A stretch of DNA of 64,000 nucleotides, taken from contig NZ_CP007451.1 of assembly GCF_000626635.1 (NCBI RefSeq), positions 1,116,001 to 1,180,000 of the forward strand, written 5' to 3'. Shown here in pieces: positions 8,220 through 16,295 of the stretch (positions within the stretch are counted from its first letter, which is position 1; each line of letters begins with the position of its first letter). Under the pieces are notes generated by a model, which was given only the letters and a program-made list of their open reading frames with translations, was not told the DNA's origin and searched no databases. The stretch comes from Draconibacterium orientale (GTDB lineage Bacteria; Bacteroidota; Bacteroidia; Bacteroidales; Prolixibacteraceae). Both the position numbers and the translations under genes were made by a program.

Positions 8220-9284
8220 TCAGCGTTCCATCCTCTTTCGCTTACTAAAATGCTTCGAATCGCCCCACTCGTTGTAACCAATTTCGGAGCCGGCCATATG
8301 AATTCGTGCCTCCAGACAATTACGGCACAACTCAGCATCCTCATCCAGGCAGGGTTTATTTTCGTAAAGCTGATACTCTTCGCGGTAAGCCGTTGGCGTC
8401 AGGTTCGGCATAATTACATTGGCGCCAACAGCCAGCGCTTTTTCGCGGCCGGCCGGATCGATGGCTTGTAAAGCTGTTGCAGCGGCAATATTGATATCGG
8501 GCATTAACAGGCGCAAAACGGCAATCATATTCAGTGCCAGATCAAAACGTTCCTGCTTTGTTTTTAGCAAATGCCGGTGCTGGTATAAGGGCGTGTCTTC
8601 GTGCTCGATATAAGGCCCCATTCCACACATGTCGATATCCAGTTTTTTGAAAAACAACAGATCGTCGGCAAGGTGTTCATAGGTTTGAAACGGCAAGCCA
8701 ATCATTACTCCGGTACCAACCTGGTAGCCTGCAGTTTTTAAGCTGCCCAGTGCTTCAATTCGATTTTCGAATGAATGGCTAGCATTCTCAGGATGAATTT
8801 TGTAGTAAAGCTCGCGTGTTGCCGATTCGATGCGCAATAAATAACGATGCGCCCCACTCTCGAACCAACGACGATAGGTATCCAGACTTTGCTCGCCACA
8901 ACTGAGTGTGACTCCCAGCTCTCCGTTCGACAGCTGTTTGATTTTTTTCAGCAAAGCATCTACCCGGTTTACAAATGCCGGCGACGACAATTCGCCCGAT
9001 TGCAATACCACCGACGCAAAACGATTTTCCCAGGCAAAACGGCACGATTCCAGTATCTCGTCATCGCTTACATCGTAACGAAGAACTTTGTCGTTTCCTT
9101 TCCGGATACCGCAATACAAACAGTCTTTGGCGCAGATATTCGAGAACTCCACCAATCCACGGAAATAAACTTTGTTCCCGGTTTCTTTTACCTTCACCGC
9201 CTGCGCACGTTTTAAAAGCGCGGTGCGCTCCTCGCCGGTGGTTTTTAGTAATTGTATGATTTCCTGTTTATCCAAAGCAATCAT
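8220..9284 (-). CDS. hydE: [FeFe]-hydrogenase maturase HydE (radical SAM)
   Basis: HydE is a radical SAM enzyme that processes the Fe(CO)2(CN)cysteine complex made by HydG, toward the H-cluster diiron unit. The 354-residue length is typical. The CX3CX2C motif is C51-AKD-C55-LY-C58 in EFSNICAKDCLYCGIRKGN. The SAM-binding block LQSGELSSP and the TIM-barrel motif GTGVMIGLPFQT follow. A second Cys group near the C-terminus (CLDEDAELCRNC) could hold the auxiliary cluster seen in some HydE proteins. It is transcribed away from the TM1266-hydG pair, with a 333-bp shared control region. The product is cytoplasmic. Confidence 0.95.
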   Translation of the reverse strand: MIALDKQEIIQLLKTTGEERTALLKRAQAVKVKETGNKVYFRGLVEFSNICAKDCLYCGIRKGNDKVLRYDVSDDEILESCRFAWENRFASVVLQSGELSSPAFVNRVDALLKKIKQLSNGELGVTLSCGEQSLDTYRRWFESGAHRYLLRIESATRELYYKIHPENASHSFENRIEALGSLKTAGYQVGTGVMIGLPFQTYEHLADDLLFFKKLDIDMCGMGPYIEHEDTPLYQHRHLLKTKQERFDLALNMIAVLRLLMPDINIAAATALQAIDPAGREKALAVGANVIMPNLTPTAYREEYQLYENKPCLDEDAELCRNCLEARIHMAGSEIGYNEWGDSKHFSKRKRMER

Positions 9285-9339
9285 TTTGAGTCATAAAAAT
9301 ATACTTTTCTCCGCAATAAAGCTCAAGTACAAAACGCTC

Positions 9340-9369
9340 TGTTATGTTTTAGAGCTACGTTGCATAACA
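9340..9369. promoter_or_regulatory. Palindrome in the hydE/TM1266 divergent region
   Basis: TGTTATG (9340-9346) and CATAACA (9363-9369) form an inverted repeat with a 16-base centre, located between the two divergent starts. A second inverted repeat, GTAACT (9399-9404) with AGTTAC (9413-9418), overlaps the TM1266-side -7 box. Either could be an operator for the hyd genes. The regulator is unknown. Confidence 0.4.
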
Positions 9370-9415
9370 TTGTCACTTTACAACAATTCTCATGTTCTGT
9401 AACTGAAATTAAAGT

Positions 9416-9423
9416 TACATTTG
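9416..9423 (+). promoter_or_regulatory. -7 box for the TM1266-hydG transcript
   Basis: TACATTTG is an exact TAnnTTTG match. Transcription would start near 9430, leaving a leader of about 190 nt before the ATG at 9618. The leader begins with a GC-rich stretch (about 9431-9462) unlike the AT-rich surroundings. No known riboswitch class was recognised there. Confidence 0.55.
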
Positions 9424-9617
9424 TGACACAATCCTGCGGGAAGGCCACGGCTGACTTTAGGGAGAGAACAAGGCAAAAGAACCAGGTAGAAAGGCAAAAG
9501 TCTTTCAAATCCTTTATCTCCATTATTTCCCGTAGAATTTATTTGTATAACTTATGTTGATGTTTGTTGACTGAAGAAAACTTCGGTCTTCCAACTGCTG
9601 ACTACTAACTTTTAAAA

Positions 9618-9863
9618 ATGAAACGACTGGGTTTTGTGGGCATAATAATTGAAAACCGCGAGAAATCATCGGGGAGTGTAAACCAGGTTTTGAGTCAGTT
9701 TTCAGAACTCATTCTGGCACGCACCGGTTTGCCCAATGCCAAAGAAAACTATTCCGTTATTACACTGGTTATCGATGCCACCACCGACGAACTGGGCACG
9801 CTAACCGGCAAGCTGGGAAATATCCCTGGAGTGACGGTGAAATCAGGACTGGCAAAAAAATAA
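9618..9863 (+). CDS. TM1266-family iron-only hydrogenase system regulator
   Basis: This 81-residue ACT/NikR-C-like protein belongs to the family found with [FeFe]-hydrogenase genes (TM1266, 'iron-only hydrogenase system regulator'). It starts MKRLGFVGIIIENREKSS, and the pattern of alternating beta strands and helices (VNQVLSQFSELILARTGLP, YSVITLVIDATTDELGTLTGKL, GVTVKSG) fits the family closely. It has no DNA-binding domain, so the regulatory role rests on the family name and is not shown here. It lies 32 bp before hydG and is probably cotranscribed with it. Confidence 0.88.
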   Translation: MKRLGFVGIIIENREKSSGSVNQVLSQFSELILARTGLPNAKENYSVITLVIDATTDELGTLTGKLGNIPGVTVKSGLAKK

Positions 9864-9895
9864 AGAATAGAAACTGATCTTTCAACTAAAAAAAT

Positions 9896-11287
9896 ATGTA
9901 CAACGTACCTGCCGATTTTATCAACGAAGCCAAAGTTTGGGAAACATTGGAGCAAAACAAAAATCCCGAACCTGCAAAAATTAAAGAAGTACTGTCCAAA
10001 GCTGCCGAAATGAAAGGTTTAAACCTCGCTGATGTGGCGGTTTTAACCTCAATCAGCGATCCGGAAATGCTTGCCGAACTCTTCAACATGGCCAACACCG
10101 TTAAAGAAACCATTTATGGCAAACGGCTGGTGTTGTTTGCGCCGCTCTACATTTCCAACCTGTGCGCAAACGAATGTTTGTACTGTGCTTTCAGGGCTAC
10201 CAACAAAGCAATCGACCGCCATGCCCTGTCGCAGGAACATATTGCCCGCGAGGTAGAAGTGCTCATTAACCAGGGGCACAAACGAGTGCTGTTGGTTGCC
10301 GGCGAATCGTACCCGAAAAAGGGCTTCGATTATGTGTTGGAATCGATACGCACCATTTACAGCGTAAAAAGCGAGCACGGTGAAATTCGCCGCGTAAACA
10401 TTAATGTGGCTCCGCTAACCGTCGACGAGTTTAAGCTGGCCAAAGCCGAAGGTATTGGAACGTATCAGATTTTTCAGGAAACCTACCACCGCGAAACCTA
10501 CAAAAAAGTACACGTTGGCGGCAAAAAGCGCGATTACAACTGGCGTGTTTGGGCTTTGCACCGCGCCATGGAAGCCGGAATCGACGATGTGGGAATTGGC
10601 GTTTTGTTTGGCCTGTTCGATTATCGTTTCGAGATAATGGCCATGATGCAGCATATTTTTGAGCTGGAAGATAAATTTGGAGTTGGCCCGCACACCATCA
10701 GTGTTCCGCGGATGGAGCCGGCAACCAACAGTGATATAGCATCGCACCCGCCATTCCCGGTTTCTGATATCGATTTTCGAAAAATTGTTGCCATTCTTCG
10801 TTTGGCCGTTCCTTACACCGGAATTATTATGTCGACCCGTGAAACCGCCAAAATGCGCCGCGATACTTTTGCCCTGGGCGTGAGCCAGATTTCGGCAGGA
10901 AGTAAAACCAACCCGGGAGGTTACGAGGAAGACGACGAAATCTCTGGCCAGTTTAGTTTGGGCGATCACCGTCTGCTGGATGAAGTCATCCGCGATGTGG
11001 CATCAATGGGTTATATTCCGTCGTTTTGTACCGCTTGTTATCGTTTGGGCAGAACCGGACAGGATTTTATGGATCTGGCAAAACCCGGCGACATAAGGTT
11101 ACACTGTGGCCCTAACGGACTCAGCTCGTTTAAAGAATATTTGCAAAACTATGCATCGCCGGAAACCCGCGAAATTGGCGACCAGTTAATTCGCGAAACA
11201 ATTGCAGGATTAACCGGCGTAGCCAAACAACGTGCCGAAAAACTGGTAAAACGCGTGGAAGCCGGTCGGGATGATGTTTATTGTTAA
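9896..11287 (+). CDS. hydG: [FeFe]-hydrogenase maturase HydG (radical SAM tyrosine lyase)
   Basis: HydG cleaves tyrosine to supply the CO and CN ligands of the H-cluster. The 463 residues match the family. The radical SAM motif is C90-ANE-C94-LY-C97 (NLCANECLYCAFRATN). The C-terminal region that binds the second cluster with the dangler iron contains SFCTACYRLGRTG and RLHCGPNGL. The TIM-barrel core includes VLLVAGESYPKKG and FQETYHRETYKKVH. It follows the TM1266 gene on the same strand. HydG distinguishes this locus from ThiH loci by the C-terminal CX2C...C extension and by its HydE and HydF neighbours. Confidence 0.96.
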   Translation: MYNVPADFINEAKVWETLEQNKNPEPAKIKEVLSKAAEMKGLNLADVAVLTSISDPEMLAELFNMANTVKETIYGKRLVLFAPLYISNLCANECLYCAFRATNKAIDRHALSQEHIAREVEVLINQGHKRVLLVAGESYPKKGFDYVLESIRTIYSVKSEHGEIRRVNINVAPLTVDEFKLAKAEGIGTYQIFQETYHRETYKKVHVGGKKRDYNWRVWALHRAMEAGIDDVGIGVLFGLFDYRFEIMAMMQHIFELEDKFGVGPHTISVPRMEPATNSDIASHPPFPVSDIDFRKIVAILRLAVPYTGIIMSTRETAKMRRDTFALGVSQISAGSKTNPGGYEEDDEISGQFSLGDHRLLDEVIRDVASMGYIPSFCTACYRLGRTGQDFMDLAKPGDIRLHCGPNGLSSFKEYLQNYASPETREIGDQLIRETIAGLTGVAKQRAEKLVKRVEAGRDDVYC

Positions 11288-11317
11288 AATGACAGCACCT
11301 TGATTTCTAGGATTTTT

Positions 11318-11598
11318 ATGATTACCTGATTCCATAATTAATTGTATTTTAGTGGGTAAACTTGTAGCTCAACAAATACAAATATGGAATTTGAAGAATT
11401 AACGCACAAAATTACCTGGAAGCTTATCATATGAGAATCGGGTTACTAATAAACTTCGGAAGCAAAAGCCTGACATTTAAACGAATCCACAACAACAAAA
11501 TCATGATTACCTGATTCCATAATTAATTGTATTTTAGTGGGTAAACTTATAGCTCAACAAATACAAATATGGAATTTGAAGAATTAACGCACAAAATT
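11318..11598 (+). repeat. Direct duplication (96 bp, 185-bp period) at the GxxExxY start
   Basis: Positions 11318-11413 and 11503-11598 are identical except one base (G at 11364, A at 11549). The repeat includes the upstream region and the first ten codons of the GxxExxY gene. It marks a tandem gene duplication whose first copy has lost its middle. Confidence 0.9.
11384..11514 (+). pseudogene. Internally deleted GxxExxY gene copy
   Basis: The frame starts with ATG at 11384 and codes MEFEELTHKI like the intact gene at 11569. It then jumps from codon 10 to the sequence for the C-terminal third and goes out of frame, hitting TGA at 11431-11433. The C-terminal part is still readable in another frame (MRIGLLINFGSKSL, ending KIMIT) to a TGA at 11512. 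About 240 bp are missing, including the GxxExxY motif itself. The 3' part differs from the intact gene at many bases while the 5' part is almost identical, so the copy is a mosaic. Confidence 0.85.
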
Positions 11599-11943
11599 AT
11601 CGGCTGTGCTATGCAGGTTCACCGAACCTTAGGAAATGGCTTTCAGGAAGTAATCTACCAACGGGCACTGGCGCTTGAATTTGACCATCAGGGAATAGAA
11701 TATGACAGGGAAAAAGTTATGTCTATTTACTACCGAAATTTAGAAATTGGTAAACGCAGGGTAGATTTTTTTGTTGAAAATAAAATCATGGTAGAATTAA
11801 AAGCAGTTATAAAACTTGAAGATGTACATCTGGCTCAGGCAATGAACTACCTGGAAGCGTATCAGATGAAAATTGGTCTTCTTATAAATTTTGGCAGTAA
11901 GAGTTTAACATTTAAGCGTGTTCACAATAACAAAATCAAGTAA
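11569..11943 (+). CDS. GxxExxY protein
   Basis: This 124-residue protein carries the family motif G-N-G-F-Q-E-V-I-Y near residues 22-30, followed by YDREKVMSIYYRN, and a PD-(D/E)XK-like core (RRVDFFVENKIMVELKAV) that resembles a nuclease fold. GxxExxY proteins are often present in several copies in Bacteroidota, and their function is unknown. The Asp in VDFFV and Glu-Leu-Lys in VELKA are the expected nuclease-core positions. A decayed duplicate lies directly upstream. The stop is 19 bp before the aspA ATG. It separates hydG from aspA and looks like an insertion into the hyd gene cluster. Confidence 0.9.
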   Translation: MEFEELTHKIIGCAMQVHRTLGNGFQEVIYQRALALEFDHQGIEYDREKVMSIYYRNLEIGKRRVDFFVENKIMVELKAVIKLEDVHLAQAMNYLEAYQMKIGLLINFGSKSLTFKRVHNNKIK

Positions 11944-11962
11944 TCCAATAATCAAGCAAATC

Positions 11963-13357
11963 ATGGTCAACACAAGAGAAGAAAGTGACTTTATTGGAAA
12001 GAAGCAAATCCCGGCCACTGCACTCTGGGGAATCCATACGGCTCGCGCGGTTGAAAACTTCTCCATCTCCGGGCAGCTGGTTCATCCGGAGCTTATTAAA
12101 GCGTACGGCGAAGTAAAACTAGCCTGCGCACAAACCAATAATGCACTTGACTTTTGGGAAGATAAAACAAAAGCTGAAGCCATTGAGAAGGTCGCTTTTG
12201 AAATGAGCCAGGGATTACTGAATAAACACATTCTGGTGGACGCTTTACAAGGGGGTGCTGGAACTTCAACCAATATGAATGTGAATGAGGTGCTGGCCAA
12301 TCGTGCACTTCAAATTCTGGGAAAAGAATTGGGAGATTATAAAGCAGTTTCTCCGCTCGACGACATCAACCTGCACCAAAGCACCAACGACACTTACCCA
12401 ACAGCACTTAAAGTGGCTGCGATACGTTTGTTACGCGAACTGGAACAACAAGTACTGAACCTTCAAGAGGCTTTTCAGCAAAAAGAAAAGGAATTTGCAC
12501 ACATTGTAAAAATTGGCCGTACGCAATTGCAAGATGCAGTTTTAACAACTTTAGGCCGCGAAATGAGTGCATATGCCGAAGCCCTGAACCGCGACAGATG
12601 GCGCATATACAAATGCGAAGAACGATTGCGCGTGGTAAACCTTGGCGGAACAGCAATCGGCACCGGACTGGGAGCACCCAAGCAGTTTATTTTCAGGGTG
12701 GTTGATAAACTGCGCGAAAACACAAACATTGGCCTCGCACGCAGCGAAAACCTGATTGACGGCACGCAAAACGCAGATGTGTTTGTGGAAGTGTCGGGCA
12801 TATTAAAAGCTTGCGCGGTTAATTTGCTAAAAATCAGCAACGACCTCCGCTTGTTATCCAGTGGGCCACATGCCGGTCTGGGAGAAATTAACCTGCCTCA
12901 ACTACAGGCCGGTTCGTCGATTATGCCGGGAAAAGTAAATCCGGTTATTCCCGAAGCAGTGGTGCAGGCCGCCATGAAAGTTATGGGAAACGATCAGGTA
13001 ATTGCACAAGCCTGCGGAGCCGGGAATCTGGAGCTGAATCCGTTTATGCCGCTTATTGCCAACAGTCTGCTCGAGTCGATCGATTTACTAAAAAATGCGA
13101 GTAAGTTATTCAACGAAAAATGTGTGTCGTACGTAACTGCCAATGCAGATGTTTGCAGAATGCGTGTACACAACTCAACCGCCACCATTACTGCATTGGT
13201 TCCTAAAATTGGTTACGAGCGTTGTTCAGAGATTGTAAAAATGGTTGAAAACAGCGGTTTATCCATTAAGGAAGCAGCTTTAAAATCAGGGCATTTAACT
13301 GCCTGTGAGTTTGATGAATTGATTACTCCCGAAGCCGTTTGCCGCTTAGGAAACTAA
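11963..13357 (+). CDS. aspA: Aspartate ammonia-lyase
   Basis: AspA deaminates L-aspartate to fumarate and ammonia. The 464-residue protein belongs to the fumarase/aspartase superfamily. Signature GSSIMPGKVNPVIPE is near 315-329 and carries the catalytic Ser loop. Supporting blocks are GGAGTSTNMNVNEV, LHQSTNDTYPTA, and GRTQLQDAVLTTLGREM, which favours aspartase over fumarase. I use the ATG at 11963 (MVNTREESDF), because homology starts there, instead of the TTG-type extension from 11918 that overlaps the GxxExxY gene. It lies between hydG and hydF. AspA could supply the ammonia needed for the azadithiolate bridge; this link is an inference. Confidence 0.92.
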   Translation: MVNTREESDFIGKKQIPATALWGIHTARAVENFSISGQLVHPELIKAYGEVKLACAQTNNALDFWEDKTKAEAIEKVAFEMSQGLLNKHILVDALQGGAGTSTNMNVNEVLANRALQILGKELGDYKAVSPLDDINLHQSTNDTYPTALKVAAIRLLRELEQQVLNLQEAFQQKEKEFAHIVKIGRTQLQDAVLTTLGREMSAYAEALNRDRWRIYKCEERLRVVNLGGTAIGTGLGAPKQFIFRVVDKLRENTNIGLARSENLIDGTQNADVFVEVSGILKACAVNLLKISNDLRLLSSGPHAGLGEINLPQLQAGSSIMPGKVNPVIPEAVVQAAMKVMGNDQVIAQACGAGNLELNPFMPLIANSLLESIDLLKNASKLFNEKCVSYVTANADVCRMRVHNSTATITALVPKIGYERCSEIVKMVENSGLSIKEAALKSGHLTACEFDELITPEAVCRLGN

Positions 13358-13369
13358 GTCTCAACATTT

Positions 13370-13385
13370 TTAACAACACATTAAC
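13370..13385 (+). promoter_or_regulatory. TTAAC direct repeat upstream of secreted peptide gene 1
   Basis: TTAAC at 13370-13374 and TTAAC at 13381-13385 have an 11-bp period, with CA before and nCAT after the second copy. The same arrangement occurs at 16296-16311. OmpR-family regulators bind tandem half-sites at this spacing, and such a regulator is encoded at 14204-14896. The element is 160 bp upstream of the ATG. Confidence 0.45.
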
Positions 13386-13545
13386 ACATTCCTAAAACAC
13401 TGCCTATGTGAGCATTGCACACTTTGAGTAAAATAAATACTGATTTATCTCATATTCAACTTGCTTTTAATTATTTTAGTTATTAATATTGAGTCTAAAT
13501 AAACATTGAGACAAAAAATTTCTTTAATAACTAAAATTGTAAATC

Positions 13546-13833
13546 ATGAAAAAAGTATTATTTCTATTAGCATTTGTTGCTGTTTACGGAGTATCATTAG
13601 CAATGACTGAAACTACAGTTGTTACCAACGATGAAATCGTGCAGGTTGTAGATAAAGTAGAAAAAGAGAAAAAAGAAGATGGCAAGAAAGCCGCAAAGTC
13701 TGAAGCTAAAGGCGAAGGATGTTCAGGAGGTGAAGCAAAAGCAAAAGCTGATGGATGCTCAGGAGAAAAATCAGCAGAAAAGAAAAGCGACTGCAGCAAA
13801 ACCTGCGGTGGCGAAAAATCAGGCAAATCCTAG
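13546..13833 (+). CDS. Secreted Lys/Cys-rich small protein, paralog 1
   Basis: This 95-residue protein has a clear signal peptide (MKKVLFLLAFVAVYGVSLA, cleavage about residue 19). The mature part begins TETTVVTNDEIVQVVDKVEK, continues with a Lys/Glu/Ala-rich stretch and ends with four cysteines in GCSGG, GCSGE and DCSKTCGG. It is a paralog of the protein at 16371: both have a VVxxD-type segment after the signal, a Lys-rich linker and a Gly/Cys-rich tail. No known domain was recognised. Cysteines so arranged could bind metal, accept disulfides or serve as a redox buffer in the envelope. It lies after aspA and converges on the two-component system genes. Confidence 0.8.
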   Translation: MKKVLFLLAFVAVYGVSLAMTETTVVTNDEIVQVVDKVEKEKKEDGKKAAKSEAKGEGCSGGEAKAKADGCSGEKSAEKKSDCSKTCGGEKSGKS

Positions 13834-13855
13834 TAGATTAACCGAGTATAAAGAG

Positions 13856-13884
13856 AAGTCGTTCATTAATGAGCGACTTTTTTT
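13856..13884 (+). terminator. Terminator of secreted peptide gene 1
   Basis: AAGTCGTTCATT (13856-13867) pairs with AATGAGCGACTT (13868-13879), with one G-T pair, followed by a run of T to 13884. It is 22 bp after the stop codon. Confidence 0.85.
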
Positions 13885-13889
13885 CTGAA

Positions 13890-14203
13890 AGTCCCCACCT
13901 TTTTATGTTTATTTCCTTTTGAGTTTCGTCCGGGAGCACCATCTGGCTTCGATCTGCTTTCTTCGCCGGACGATTTCGCTTTGGTCATTTCATCCCAGCG
14001 CTACGCACCGGGTTACCTGCCTGTCGGTAGTCTACCTAATATCATCCTCCGGCTTCCTTCGTCAGCCACCTCCTTGAAAAGGAGGATTCACAACAAAACA
14101 CTACAGTGGCTTAATACGAATTACCCTACGAAGGGGAACAAAAAGGAGATGATAAAAACTCAGATTCTGATTGGTGATCCCGGTGAATAAAGAATGCGCT
14201 TTG
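13890..14203. other. Gene-free spacer with hairpin-rich repeat-like sequence
   Basis: No gene is supported here; the 69-codon frame at 13981-14190 has no family features. CCTCCTT (14069-14075) pairs with AAGGAGG (14079-14085), and ATCCTCC (14044-14050) can pair alternatively with GGAGGAT (14081-14087). The CCACCTCCTT...AAGGAGG style resembles dispersed intergenic repeats that I associate with Bacteroidota. The GC-rich content differs from the AT-rich spacers elsewhere in the window. Confidence 0.45.
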
Positions 14204-14896
14204 CTAGCAATGTAAAATGTACCCCACTTTCACCACATTTTCGATAGAAATTGATGGGTCTCCGGCAAAATATTTTCTGAGTTTCGAAATGAATACATCG
14301 AGGCTTCTTCCGGCAAAATAATCGTTTTCGCCCCAAATGGCAGTTAAGATCTGCTCGCGCCGAACCACATTCTTTTTCTCCTTGCAAAGCATACGCAACA
14401 CTTCGGCCTCGCGTGTTGTAAGGCGTTTTATATTTCCATCCAAACTAAGCGAAAGATTTTCATAATCGAATTCGTACGCCCCAACCTGGTAAATGGTTTC
14501 GGTTTCTTCCTGGATAAAATCGCTGCGTTTACTAATGGCCACAATTTTACACCACAACTCGTCCTCATCAAATGGTTTGGTAATGTAATCGTCGGCGCCA
14601 ATCGTATAGCCTTTCATTTTATCCTCTTTCATGGCGCGCGCCGTAAGAAAAACCACGGGAATTTCGGGCTGAACAGCTTTTACCTTTTTGGCCAGCGTAA
14701 AGCCATCCATTTTCGGAAGCATCACATCGAAAATGCAAAAGTTAAAACCGCCGTTGGTTTTGAATCCTTCCAGGCCTTCTTCTCCGTCGCGATAAAGCGT
14801 AACTCCTACTCCACGGCTTTTCAAAAAATCCTCCAGCAAAAAGCCAAGATTAAGGTCGTCCTCAACCAAAATAATGTTTAAGTTTTTTTCGTCCAT
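14204..14896 (-). CDS. OmpR-family response regulator (RprY-like)
   Basis: This 230-residue DNA-binding response regulator has an N-terminal receiver domain with acidic pocket EDD (12-14), phosphoacceptor Asp57 in FDVMLPKMDG, the Thr/Ala switch in FLTARA and Lys in ITKPFDEDEL. The C-terminal winged helix (about 130-225) contains LTTREAEVLRMLCKEKKNVVRREQIL and GRSLDVFISKLRKYF. It resembles RprY of Bacteroides. Its sensor lies immediately upstream with a 2-bp gap, so they form an operon. Its likely targets are the two secreted Cys-rich peptides on either side, based on the shared TTAAC repeat. Confidence 0.92.
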   Translation of the reverse strand: MDEKNLNIILVEDDLNLGFLLEDFLKSRGVGVTLYRDGEEGLEGFKTNGGFNFCIFDVMLPKMDGFTLAKKVKAVQPEIPVVFLTARAMKEDKMKGYTIGADDYITKPFDEDELWCKIVAISKRSDFIQEETETIYQVGAYEFDYENLSLSLDGNIKRLTTREAEVLRMLCKEKKNVVRREQILTAIWGENDYFAGRSLDVFISKLRKYFAGDPSISIENVVKVGYILHC

Positions 14897-14898
14897 CT

Positions 14899-16164
14899 TT
14901 ACGATTTTTCCAGTGGTAATTGAATTCTAAAAACAGTCCCTTCATCGCTGGTGCTTTCAACTACAATGGTTCCGTTATGCGCTTCTACAATTTGTTTTAC
15001 GTAGGCCAGCCCAATTCCGAAACCTTTGGCGTTGTGCACATCGCCCGTTGGCACGCGGTAATACTTATCAAAAATATACTTTTGAAATTTAACCGGAATA
15101 CCAATTCCGTTATCTTTTACCCAAATTACCAGGCTATGGTTTTCAGTGCGGGTAACGATTTCAACAGCAGGATTGCGCTTTGAGTATTTTATCGCATTTG
15201 AAAGTAAGTTAACGAATACATTTATAAAATGCAGGCGATCGATAAAAACCGGCGTACTCCCGGCCTCAAAATCGTAAGTAATTTGTCCGTACCTTTCGTT
15301 CAGTAACATTTCGCAGGTTGATGCCGCTTCTTTTACCACATCCTCTATCGCTGTTTCTTCTTTGTTGTAATCAAATTCGTTTCGCTCCACTGCTTCCAGG
15401 CGCAATAAACTTTCAACCAGGTTTTGCAGTTTGCGGTTTTCTTTGCTTATCAGCTCGGCGTAACTGGTCAGTTTTTGCTCATCTTCGCCATAGCGCTTTT
15501 TACGAATCATATTCGATGCCAGGGCAATCGACGACAACGGCGTTTTAAACTCGTGACTCACGTTATTCAGCAGCTCTTTGGTATGTTTGGCAATACGAAT
15601 CTCGCGGTTGTAAATGCGCAACAGGTATAAAAGCGAAAGAATAAGCAGGAAAATCAGAATTACCGAACCAAGGAACATCGTTCCGGCCGTGGCAAAGAAA
15701 AAGCGGGTTCGCGACGGGAATTCCACTACCAGCTGATAGCCGGTTTGCCCAATTATTCCGCCCATACAACGCGAATAATATAAGCCCTTGTTGTATTCGG
15801 CCTTTATTACCTTAAGTTCTTCCGAACCATCTTCCAGAATGTACATTTCAAAATCCAGGTCGATGTCGTACGATTCTAGTTCGTTTTGAATGGCATCGTG
15901 AATTTTTTGCCAAACACCTGATGAAGCTAACTGTGCTTTCAGGCGGATGGAGTCACAATCAACACAAGCTTTCACTTTATTACACAATGGTTTATCGGCT
16001 GTAAGATTTGTCATGGTCTCGCTCAATGCCAGCTCCACACTTTTCTCAAACACCTTGTCCTGAAAGCGAATAGAGTAAACAATCCATTTTATTTGTGTTG
16101 CCAGCAATGCCAGAATAATCAGCAACGCTAACAAAAATGTATATTTTCGGAATACTGTTTTCAC
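14899..16164 (-). CDS. Sensor histidine kinase with Cys-containing periplasmic domain (RprX-like)
   Basis: This 421-residue inner-membrane kinase has TM1 at about 9-30 and TM2 at about 157-183, enclosing a periplasmic domain of roughly 125 residues. That domain contains four cysteines: C61, C67 and C70 in LCNKVKACVDC, and C133 in SRCMGG. The HisKA domain has His204 in NNVSHEFKTPLSS. The ATPase domain shows the N box FVNLLSNAIKYS, G1 VKDNGIGIP and G2 GFGIGLAYV. The clustered cysteines suggest sensing of thiol redox state or metal, which would fit Cys-rich secreted targets. That is an inference. Confidence 0.92.
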   Translation of the reverse strand: MKTVFRKYTFLLALLIILALLATQIKWIVYSIRFQDKVFEKSVELALSETMTNLTADKPLCNKVKACVDCDSIRLKAQLASSGVWQKIHDAIQNELESYDIDLDFEMYILEDGSEELKVIKAEYNKGLYYSRCMGGIIGQTGYQLVVEFPSRTRFFFATAGTMFLGSVILIFLLILSLLYLLRIYNREIRIAKHTKELLNNVSHEFKTPLSSIALASNMIRKKRYGEDEQKLTSYAELISKENRKLQNLVESLLRLEAVERNEFDYNKEETAIEDVVKEAASTCEMLLNERYGQITYDFEAGSTPVFIDRLHFINVFVNLLSNAIKYSKRNPAVEIVTRTENHSLVIWVKDNGIGIPVKFQKYIFDKYYRVPTGDVHNAKGFGIGLAYVKQIVEAHNGTIVVESTSDEGTVFRIQLPLEKS

Positions 16165-16250
16165 GTATAAATTTTCCTGATCCTAAAAGAAGAAATCATT
16201 ACTACCATAACCCCATTGATAACCAATTGTTTTATGGTGTTTAAAAAACT

Positions 16251-16258
16251 CAAAAATA
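16251..16258 (-). promoter_or_regulatory. -7 box for the two-component operon
   Basis: On the minus strand the sequence reads TATTTTTG, an exact TAnnTTTG match, 87 bp upstream of the kinase ATG at 16164. The TTAAC repeat at 16296-16311 lies 38-60 bp upstream of this box, a position suited to activation, so autoregulation is plausible. Confidence 0.45.
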
Positions 16259-16295
16259 ACCATTAAATCAACATGGGCTCCGGCCGTTAAATCCA

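Noticed and set aside
9431-9462. Cobalamin or SAM riboswitch in the TM1266-hydG leader
   Set aside because: The conserved cores of these classes are not present; kept only as an unexplained leader.
13981-14190. 69-codon frame after peptide gene 1
   Set aside because: It lies in a hairpin-rich repeat-like spacer with no recognisable protein features.
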